From the NCBI GenBank assembly GCA_947247005.1, contig OX365950.1:15388720-15452719 (forward strand): a stretch of 64,000 nucleotides of DNA. Reading direction: 5' to 3'. The stretch is from Spisula solida (lineage: Eukaryota; Mollusca; Bivalvia; Venerida; Mactridae). The notes below the pieces were generated by a model. The model worked only from the letters and a program-made list of their open reading frames with translations. It searched no databases and had not been told where the DNA came from. Shown here piece after piece: positions 50,779-62,700 of this stretch (positions are counted from its first letter, which is position 1; every line of letters starts with the position of its first letter). A program made the translations under genes and the position numbers.

Positions 50779-53700
50779 CTAAACAGTTACACAAATACAT
50801 TATATCTAACAATTTTGACATTTTACTTAACAACCAAATGTACTTTACCATTATGTCTCAAATATTTGGCAACTCTCACAAGTCCAATGCTACATATCCC
50901 AAGGACAATTTACCAATTGGAGAAATGGCATTGGTTTTGGTGCATCGCGCAAAAGAACAAAACTCTTAGATATAAGTGGGTTGTCCCAGAAAAAACTGCC
51001 AACATTGGCAATAGGTGTTATATGTACAGTTCGTTTAGGTTTATATCATTATGCCACACCATTCCTTCATTATTTCATATAATTATATTGTGCATCACAG
51101 CTAGCATAATACATTGTATACGTACTTTCCTTTAGAGCATATATACATCAGTAATGTTATCGCAGCAAGCATGCAAACATACCTTTGGAACATATATATC
51201 AGCATGTTATCGCAGCAATCACATACACTTTATTTTGGAGCATATATATAAAATCGGTAATGCTATCGAAGCAAGCATGCACACTTATGCCCCCCTCCCC
51301 CCCCTTTGATGAGGGGTATATTGCTTTGCACATGTCGGTCTGTGGGTCGGTAGACCAAATGGTTTTCGTTCAATAACTCTAGAATGTTTTGTCCTAGGAT
51401 CTTCAATCTTTTCATAGAGGTTAGTATTTAACAGTAGATGACCCCTATTGATTTTGAGGTCAGTAGCTCAAAGGTCAAGGTCACACTGACCTTACCATTT
51501 CCAATTATTTGGCTGCCATGGGGCAAACATGTTTTACAAACATTTCTTGTTAATAACGTTACTGTGTCACCCATATACATACCTTTGGAACGTATATAAT
51601 CAGTAATGTTATTGTGGCAAATACTTGTAGTTGAATGAACCTAAACAGTGATGCTATATCTGGCCCTACGGCAGTCAACAGGAAACGTCTGAAAACAGTT
51701 TAAAGTGATATGCCTTGTATGCCAAATAAAATACACATTTCGTATCAAATCATGGCATTCATGTATGTAGATTTTATCTCGTTAAAATAGTTGATATTAA
51801 ATGGAACAATGCAATTTAGTAAGATATGTTCATTTGTTCGCTGGCTTAGAATAGTAAAGTCGTTGGTACTACTTATACATCTTATGAGCACATTTTCATG
51901 AAAGTGTCTGAAATGATCATGTTAACCACTCTGAAGTAGAAAAAGCTTTTTTTTCTTATTAAAGAGTCAGTTGTTTTCTCAGAATAGCATGTTTGTACGT
52001 GCTACCTTATTCTTCTAAACCAGCGAATAACATTATAAGCTTAATGAGATATTTTGTAATTAGTTTAAACAAACTCATATATGTGATCACTGTGTGATGG
52101 ACAATGAAAGTACCTCACATGGTTAATATTTGCAGAAAATAATAAAATGTGATAATGCGATATTCATGCAACTCAGTGATATATATCGTTATCTTTGTGG
52201 CAGACATATATTGTATTTATACTCAGTAGCATTGTTGTAACACGCATATAGATCGTACTGATCATGCACTGTTATTGACTTACGTTGAGGTGAATATGAT
52301 ATTTTGTTGACCTGAAAAAGTCAATTTTCAAAGGTCAACTAAACATCATATTCATCGAAACATAAGTCGACAACTGTTATATTGTATACCATGCCATAAG
52401 TCAAGGAAATAAAACCTATTGACTCTTTATAAATTATAATACCTTCAGTCTCTCCTCAGGAAAGTGTATGTAATAGAAACAAAAGACGACTCTTCAAATT
52501 TTCTAGCTAACAATGCTCTCCTTATGTATATGTATGAGAAAGTGTTGATGTATTTATTAACGACATTTATCACTAATGGCTAGGTCAGAGCCAATACAAA
52601 TGTATGAGCAGAGCTCTGTAGGCCAAATTATACTGAAAATAACGTTACGTTGTTTGGAAATTTATGTCACAGGAAATGACGCCACGTCATAAAAAGTTAT
52701 CCACCCCAGCCATGGTTTCGGGAGGTGTATATTAAAATATATAGACCTGCAGGCCATCTAAGCCAATCAGAATCCTTGTTACATAATAGGTATACACTAT
52801 TATCTAATATAATACCTCACCTCAATCCATTCCACTGTTATTCCAATCAGTCAAAGTATCCAGCGATTTGCTTCCGATCATATATACCACTAGGACTGAC
52901 TTACCAGTCCATTTGATGCTACTGGGAGCTCGGTGTTGTGAATTGTTTCTAAATATATGTTTGAATAAATTACTTCTGAATAAAACTTACGGCAAGAATG
53001 CTAGAAACATTCCAATTATTATGGCATTGTATATAGCGTACGTTATCAACTTGCTCTCGTTGAAATGAGCTGGTGCTTTTCTCACCGTGAACGATAAGTA
53101 CACACCATACACCAACAACACTATCTCAACTGAAACATATAATAATGACAGTGTATAACAATACAAAGACACACTCAAACCTCTTTATATTGAGTAACTC
53201 TAGCGCAATAAATAGCAAACCAAAAACAAACAGAAACACTTCGTATTTATTATTTGAACGTATTAAGGAACATGAACATGTTACGTGGTGCTGCGTGTTT
53301 GAAAGTTTTCGTGGTTTGGTGTTTCGGTCCGTAATTTTAACCAATAACCTAAATGTACACAGGAGTATTAAATTTTATTTTTGCAATGCCATTACCTCGC
53401 AGTAGTTATATCATTTCTAAAAACAAAAGCCACTGTCTAATCATTCATGTCAATCGACAAATGACGTTTAAAGCCACTGTAAAGTGTGGATATTATGTGA
53501 TGTTGAAGTTCGTTTTCTTAACATTCATGTGTCGTGGCCAAAGTATGGTCCAATTATTAAGACAATAAACTTCTATCAATTTCATTGGCTCGTGACTTGA
53601 GAGGGGTTTCAATCAACATGATATTCTATTTGAGTATGAGATATGCATTTGGCATTTACCTTTAAATAACGTGACCATATAAAAGGTCAAAGTTACCTCC

Positions 53701-56700
53701 AATAACAGCGTATTCCCAGGGACCGTAATGACATGTTCTGTACAGCAAGCGTCCAGATAAACGAATTGTGTCCAGTTCAGGTGGAAAGCTCGCTGTCCAT
53801 GCTACTAACATGATCGTCATCAGAAGAGTTAAAACAGCCAAACGTTGATGCAAGACTTTATCTGGAAGGTATACACGTTTACGTGTACCCACTGTAAATA
53901 TCATCGATATCCTGAAAATACACATCGCTACATATACCTTCTGTGCCAGGATTAACTACATATGTTAATGCACATCGTTTCGCACAAGCCTGGATGTAAA
54001 AAACTGTCGTGTATTTCGTGATTATACCCCAGATACGAAGTACATGTATATGGAGGCTATATTGGAGTCATGCTTCAGGTTTTGTGGTCGGTCGGTTGGG
54101 CCATGCATAATTTTACTATTGGTCGGATTTAAAAAACCTTCATATGACTTATCAGTACTAAGTCCAGTTATGCATATCGTCGGCAAACGTTAATCGAATC
54201 AATTAAGGGTCAAGGCCTAACGTTTTGACATGACTTCAGCATTTATATATGAATTCCGTGTACTTACATTGATATAAACATGTGACATTGACCTTCAATG
54301 TGCTATTTTTTAAGTTTGTACACTATCATCCACTATCCAATTATTATTTTTGTTATACAATCAATAAATATGTTTGAGGCTGCAGGGATTTACCATCAAC
54401 CATATACTTTTAGTTTTACCTTTTAAGACTTTAGAAAGTTGAAACAAGGTGTTTCGGCCCTTTTGTTGTTGCAACGTGGTTATTCATCGTAGGCATACAA
54501 ATTATTTAAAGTAGGTCATTCATCTAAGGCATTCAACTTGTTTGAAACTAGGTCATTCCGCAGGGACTTTTAGCTTTTTTATTGCTGAAACTAGGTCATT
54601 CAGATGAAACCATGGCATTCAACTTTTTAATATTGTTATTCGTCAAATGTTCATACAGTTAAAACTAGGGAATTCATCGGTTGTACTGTTGAAACTATGG
54701 CGTTCAGCTTTGGTAGTCATCTGCTTGATTGCTGGAACTAGTTAATTCAGCTTTTTGACAGCTGTGACTTGGTCGGATCATTGTGTGGTTCGGTTATGTG
54801 TTGAGCATTGTGCCTTGACTGTTTTTTAGGTTTTTGTGCCGATGTAGAAACATTATTATTATTTTGTATAGAAAGACACTTGTTTCCGTTCCGACTACAA
54901 TATACTGATATAATATATATATATATATATATACATACTCATACATATATTTACCAAAACATCACTATACTTATTTGTTACAACGACATATTGCTTGTGA
55001 ACAAATCGTATGATATCGAGACCTGACTGTACATCGCTATTAAAGATATGTCTTGTTCATTATTAGAGACAACTAAAAATAGTTATGGTGCCTGAAGTCT
55101 AAAAGTTCATGCAGACAAACACCTTTTTTTAAATGTATTGTTTAATTAAACCTTGGTAATTTTAACATGTTCTACTGTATCATTCTATAATTATTTACGT
55201 ACCTCCAAGTTTTAAGCACAAGAGAGCCGTAGAGTAAGATAAAGCCCACGTGTTGAGGCCAAATACGTATTAAGCAAACTTCTACACTGCTTTCTAAATA
55301 TTCGGCAATGAACTGAAAAAAATCAAGTACAATTATTCATTTGTATGTAATATACAAAACAAGAATAACAAGGTGGACAGTATTTCACCACTCTTTACAG
55401 AAACAACAGCGCACGAATAGCACAAAACACACACGCACACAAAATACAAATCACCGACCACAGGAACACCATAATGACCAACACAAAACTGAACAAATAA
55501 AACTAAACAGCCACAAATTCCAACTTGCATGCGTTAATTTGCCCCAAAAGGTGTAAGCAACACTGTAGCCCAATGTATACAGGTACCTGTATGTATGCTT
55601 TATTCGTGTGTACAATGTGACAGCAGTTACTGTCACATCTGGTGTTCAGATCTTTTTTGGTCAAACATTCTTACGGCACACTAAAAGAAATCAACCGAAT
55701 TCAAGTGCGGTACGAGTACACTGCAGGTAGCAATGTAGTATTCTTTCGAAACGGTTGTTAATCAGTTAGGACGATTAATAGATGTAATCCTAATTTCTTG
55801 AAACTAATTGCCAACGACTTATAGAGTTAATTGGATTGAATAACGTGTTTGTTTTGTGTTTCAACATGCCTGGTCCAAGATGTTTGTGAATTATTTACCT
55901 GTAAGCAAACTAATATTCCTCCCAAACACATCAAAAGTAAGCACGATGGACTAGCCGACTTGATAGCCTGTAACATTAACATTAACACACGTATAAAAAA
56001 GATAATATTAAGTCAGACAAGGAAGGCAGCACTCAGCTTTACAAGCCGGGCTCAGAAAACATAAAAACACACAGGGTACAAGGTTATACATACATATAAT
56101 ACGATACTGCTTTAACATAGGCGGAGTTATTTACTGGCTCACGTGTTCCGATACCAAACATCGTTTCGCGCACGTAAACATAATCTAGAGAATCATTAAT
56201 GAACTTAATGAGTTACTGAGTGAACATGTCCATTTAGATACTGTTAAACAACACCACTAGTCGGTCATTGTCTGTAAAATATAATTATGTAAGTGCATGT
56301 ATATACAAATTATAGAGATAGAAAGTGAGACCCAGGGTGGAACTAATTTTTACCCCAAAGGGCATGATTTGAACAATCTTGGTGCAGGACCATAGCTATA
56401 GCTATTGTGTTTCATGGAACAATTTCTCCCTTTAAAAATATAACTTTAAAACCACCAAACGAGCCTTTGGCAGGGCCCGATAAGGCCACATTGATATTAT
56501 GTTCCATTCAAACGTTTATAATAATCTTTTAGGCTTCGTTCTTTTCAATGGACAAGTTCCAATATATAGCTCTATTGCCCCGGGTATACAAGTTTTGATC
56601 TCTGGAGCATGATTTCAACAACCTGAAAATGAATGTTTGCGTCATGGCGTTGCCCTGGTATCGTGTCAGAGTAATAAAGATCACTAAACTTATGTAAAAT

Positions 56701-59700
56701 GCATTTGAGCCGTTCTCAAGGAAGACCGGGCTTAGAGACATTACATAACAATAATGTAATGAGATTTAGAAAAGTGTCTAAAATAAAGAAAAAGTCATGT
56801 TCGTTGATTTAAGTTTAAGTAATTGGACAATATAGTACTATGTCTTAATTTTATTTTTCTCATAAAGTATGTTAAAATAACTCCTGTCGTTGCTATGATG
56901 ACCAATTTCTGAAAAGTACCCATATTAAGAAAAAAAGGGTTAGGGGTTAAAACAAAAGATTCTTTTTTCTATGAGCTAACACTGACAATTTTGACATGTT
57001 TTGTTTAAACAAGAATATAATTTTAAATTATGACACAATTTTGAAAAGGTTACGTCAAGAATTTATTAAAAACTGGATTTGTGAAATTCGTGTCAACGTT
57101 ACGTCAACTAACGTTTGAATGACTTTTGCGACGTAACTCAAAAAGTAGGCGGTAGTGGTTGGTTTTAAAGGTCTATAACTCTGTACATTTGCGTAATAAT
57201 TTATTCAAATTTATCAGAAACAGTTTATAAGAGTCTCCTCTTTATAAAACTATATTATCATGACTTTGATAATTTTGTCACTAAGCCCGGTTTCCTGGAG
57301 AACGGCTCATTTATATTGATATTGTGCAGATGGGCCTAAATACATGTGCTCGTACATACACATTTTATAACATCTCACAAGACACGCAATAATTTTTGGC
57401 CATGACATATAAATTGTCCATGAACTTATGGACTGTCCCTCTTAATAATAAAAGTCAACGGATAGAAAAAAGTCAAGTGTAAACATTTCATATCCATTGG
57501 GAGATGCAGAACGTATTTGATCTATTAGAATTCATAGATACGAACGTTTCGAAACGTTCATCAAATTAAAATTCATTAAAATATGAGTTATACTTTTATC
57601 TAAATTAAATATCCGTGTAACATAAAAGATCCAGACTGAATGATAGGCCATGGAAGACATGTCAGCGTTCATCGACCACGCAATTTCCACGATTTGCGTA
57701 TCTCCTAATATATAAACCGAACCGGATTTGGAATTTGGGTTTTTCATAGGCTTGTGAATTTTATACTGCCGGTATACTAGTCTTGTATTTAAAAAAACAT
57801 CTAAAAATGGCATTTTCCTATAAAGGGAGGTAATAGATTATTGGCTGTAGCACTGAATATGGCATGGCGTGGTAAATGTTTTTCTTTTATTTGTCCAGTG
57901 GATATGTCCATGCACTTTATGTGTACAAAAAATAACAAAATATTCCCCGCCTGATATTTTTATGTAAGACAACGTATCTTTTAAAAGGGTAAAAATATGG
58001 TTTTTGAAGACACTGCAACTAGGTTATTGCTAGATACCTTTACATTCATATTTTTTTAAAGAATTTGCTATGTGTTTTCATAGCTAATTATGAGCTTCCA
58101 CTTTGAACCGAATTTTTAATTTTAGAAGAAAGTCGCCTCCATTGGTTAATCGAACTTTTGCATATTTACAAGTCTCACTGTGGTATACCATACACCGGAT
58201 ATTGCTAGTAAAGGTGAGTAATGTAAACAATTTTCGCGACATTGTCGTGTACACCAGGGTAAGTTCAGAGACGATATTTGCCAAACTACTGACTAATTAC
58301 ATTATCCCAACTAGGTTTTAACGTCTTCGGATACAGGTGTTCGTAGAAATGTTCAAATTAACCAGTATCGGGCTGCTGACACACGCAAATAATGACCACA
58401 GCACTTTACATAAGTTTGGAATATGTGTATTACCGACATATATTTTTTTTAACTTAGCAATCTGTTTGTATTGAACCTTAATGTCCTTAGTCCGAATTTC
58501 AGAAGAAATTATTCACGTACAACAAAGATACAGACCATAATAGATAGAAGTGCGTGTACGGAGTATTGACGTTTGCTCACGATTCCAAATACACTTAATT
58601 TAACTAGGACATAAGTCAAAAATGATACTTAGTACAAATTTAACATTATAACAACCTGTCGCCTTTAAAAATGTTGCTTGCTTTGAACCTCAAAAAAGTT
58701 AATTTGAATATTTGAGTGTAAGTATTGGTTGTAAACCATATCATAGTTAAGATAATAATTTTTCTAAACACAAACTTAACAGAACAGAACTGAATTTTTA
58801 ACTGAATATATAGATTACCTTACATATATCTTAATAGGTGACTTACCCACCACCCATTCTACTTAATAGGAATAAGTATGTAATGGTTTATAGCTCTAAG
58901 ATAGATTCTAAATCAAATCATATACAATAAAGTGCAATAAAATGAAAGGGAATTTATCAGCTCTATTGTTTTGTGTGATCCTTTTGTATTTTCGATAAAT
59001 ATGTACTAATTATACTCTTAACCCTGTCAAACTGGTGTACATATATAGTATTACATTTAAATTTCGAGGGATGCTCGGACCCACCTCAGGATTCGTACAT
59101 TACAGCATGTTTTAATGTAGTTTTTACACTCTCCAATTTTCATTTGTTGATATAGATATAGACAATGTAAGTAATATTTACCGAATAACACTGGTTATAC
59201 CTCGAATTTACTTAATTTCCGTGAGAAATACTCCGTGCACTGTACAGCAATACTCGGTACACAAGTGAGCAACACTAAAGCAATACTCTGTACACTAATG
59301 TTTTTATTTATTCTCAAAATGCACCATTATTCATGCTTCCTCTCCTGGTAAAGCATTAACAACTTACACTTGGTCACTGGGATGTCATTTTACTCGATTC
59401 AAGTTGTGTAGTTTAACGAAGACTATAAACAAAAACATCTTTATTTGATAGACCGAGCTTAATTTTTTGCGTGAGTAAGGATACGTGTTTGGTCTTTTAA
59501 TTACCCTTTTAAGTAATTCTCGGTCATGTGCCGGCTTTCAGTGACTAGGAAAACTATCGAAGTAGATACTTTTGTATAAAATAACATTAAACACAATCAG
59601 AAAGACAAAATAATTTCTCTGAACTTACTCTGGTGTACACTTGAAGGTCGCGAAAATGGATAACAGTTACTCACCTTACTAGCAATATCCGGTGTACGGT

Positions 59701-62700
59701 ATACCGCAGTGAGGCATGTACCTCTGTTTTTCAACTGATATTTGTAGTCGTCTTACATTAAATAATAGACACAGGGAAAATGGTAAATAATTATCTGTAG
59801 GAAAAACGTTGGCATTCGTCTAACGTTTTGTACTAAGATACTTTGTAAATATGTCAAAAGGTTAAGCAAAATACAGCATTTTTCATTAATGGAAGTATAT
59901 CTAATTTGTCACGCAATATATAACCCGACATACATTGCATATTGAAATATTTTCAGTTGTTGTTTCATTGCAATTATTCTAATAAAGAAAGTTTTAGCCA
60001 ATGAGCTCATAATCACAGTTTTTGTAAAATTTAATATACATATTTTTTAAACTAAAAAATGTATAAAAAAAATTCTTTATCAATGATACATTTACCTGTG
60101 CTCATAATAAAGGAATAATGAATTTTACAAAAAATGTTAAGATGATCATAGTTATAATAATCTGACCTTATAGTTGTTCCTGTTAATGTACGTAAACATC
60201 ATTAGCGCGATTATTCCAGCCACTGTTGATATGGTCAGTACAAGCAATGCCAACAGTAATCCTTCGTTATGTTGATACAAACATGGGGACACATCGATGC
60301 AGGATTCACATCCGGTTGCGCACGCATCGCACTGAAACATCCCTGGTTGTATGGTTCCATATGCTCGGATATGCTTTTCGATATTTGAACCAAGATATGC
60401 ATCGAAAGATGACGACGTGTTAGGAAAGTAATATCCAGTCAAACATTCACATATATATGCCCCTGTTGTAAAACCACGCCCCTTTACATGTACACACTGC
60501 AACAGAAATGTTAACAACATATCATTTTAACAGTAAAAACTGTTTTACAAAAGCTTATTCCGGATGATTATTAGTTTAACTTCTTAGGGGTCTTCTAAAA
60601 GGTATTACAATTATACCTTTGGAGACGGTTTCTCGTAGCAGTGGTATGTGACGCTGTTCTTGAAACACTTGTACATTAGTAAACAGTGTCTTACGTTATA
60701 TAGGTGGTGCATAATTTCGTCGTAAAAAGAGAGACTGTTGGTTTTCAGTGAGATGTTTTGACTCATTGGACTAACTTTGATGCATAACATATCCGGGAGT
60801 GGCCATACGATGGACCCGGCGCACAGCGCACCGGAAACAAATCATCTAAAAAAATCGGGAAATCTGCTTTTTCGTATTTTAGTCATACCCCTGATTTTTA
60901 AATGTGTCCATATATAATTGAGTTATGTGTATTGTTTTAACCATGTCTTAATTGTGATTGGACAGCACTTTTGAACGTGTATATACATGAAAAAAGGGCT
61001 ATATAAATATGGTATAATAAATAATAAATATTTGTAGACGTAAAGATGTCCTATCGCCTTCCTGTTCTGGTCAGGCTTGATTGGTGGGAGATTTTATTAA
61101 ACATGCAAATGGGGTTTTCAGCATAGGTTTAGTGTATGAGAACGATAGAATACGGACCTTGGTAGTTTTCTGGCACATATGCGTTCCACGAAACACGTCT
61201 AGCCCGGAAGTGACGTCATCATCCACATCACACTGGTTGATATCAATGTACGTCATCTCAATATCAGTGGTTGCCACACCCCTACAATTATCAACAATAT
61301 TACTACAAATAAGTTAATGATATATCATTGAAAAATTAACGATACTCGAAACGAACATTTAAAATTTTGTAACTAATTATTTTTTTTAATTCAAATTCGT
61401 TGAATATTGCACGTTCTATACACTGTACATGTGTATTAAATTTACATGCGTTGCTTGAAGATAGGAAAACATCCCACAGAACATAGTTTCTACACAATTA
61501 TGTTATCCTTGAGTGGACGCTGGTTTCTATACTCGCTAATAAAATTGCGACATTCATCTCACTGGGTCACTCTGAAAATAATAGTATAACTTATTTCGAA
61601 CTTGTGGTAATGGCGTCTTGACATAACTCATTGGGTACTCGTTTATAAACTCAGTGGTATTTATCGGAGTTGAAGTCTAGGTAGCACTGAGCATTTGTTC
61701 CTCGTTGATGTACTTCCAATTAAAATGATTAAGCTTCGTTAGGCATTGGGAACATGTTATTCATGGTCTATAGGCAGTTTTGGAGAGGACATAAGACAAT
61801 TTGTGACATCGGGAGGAATCGTGATAACTCAAGGGTATCGGGAGGCATCTGGAGAACTCCGACTTTATGCGTCAGTCCCACTTCCTCGCGGATGTACACC
61901 CGATAGAAATAATAGCTTCGGGAGGCGTCGGGGAATGGTTCCCCGATGTATCAGGGAAACTCCCCGAATTGTCTCCCGATGTCTCTGCGAAGCATCAGTG
62001 AATCTTGAGATACCTTGTGAAAAGCGAGGACACTGGGACAATTCCATGTTTGCCCGACGTACTCAAGACGTCATGTCGGGAATATCCCGGAAGGTATTAC
62101 CAAAGCACAACAGAGCATCGGGGAATGATCGGTCGGAGATGCCACTGCGAAAACACCGCAGGACATCCAAGAGGTTAAAAGCAACCAGGGAATGAATAGG
62201 CTAATAGATAAATGTTTTCAACTATAAAAACAATAAGTGGAGCATTTTTATATTTGTTGTATGTATAATTAATTTGTGTAAAAATGTTAAGCTGTGTTTT
62301 AATTGTATAAGGGTAAGGAAGCATGTTCCAACATTTATTAACTTACTTGAAGTTTATGTGTCCACTTTGATTGATGTAAAGAATTGGAGAGGAGTAGGTG
62401 ACCATCCATACATCCCCACCTCCACAGTCAAAATATGGCTTCGTCCAATGGCCGTCAGCAAGTGTTGCAATAGGATATACTTCCGTTGTTTCATTGTCAA
62501 GTATGTTACCTTTTCTATAAAATTAAAGTTCAAATATAAGCTTTGTACGTATAATCCAGATATTTCTGCGAGAAAAAATATGCACTACAGGTCCTTCCTG
62601 TTTATAGTAAGCCTCGGGCATGCTGGAAAGTCAACTGTTTTATTTTGCTGATATATGGTGCGAACAAATTACGTTGACTTCTAACCTTCAATTAGCATAA

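Noticed and set aside
53145..53568. Plus-strand frames of 71-86 codons near the TM5-TM6 exon
   Set aside because: Antisense to or beside the receptor exons, without motifs of their own.
55333..55530. Hydrophobic minus frame of 65 codons next to the TM3 exon
   Set aside because: Built from GTGT-rich low-complexity sequence, lies in the intron, and has no family motif.
57532..57813. 93-codon minus frame
   Set aside because: No recognised motif or splice partners; consistent with chance in intron DNA.
58510..58640. Hydrophobic minus frame (SVHALLSIMVCIFV) first considered as the TM2 exon
   Set aside because: Phase does not fit, and the 55899-55967 exon fits phase, motif and position.
60603..60836. 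Cys-containing minus frame (VRHCLLMYKCFKNSVTYHCY) with a good donor between the Cache and stalk exons
   Set aside because: No acceptor matches the required phase without an in-frame stop, and direct splicing of TTK to CVHVKGRGF matches the family.
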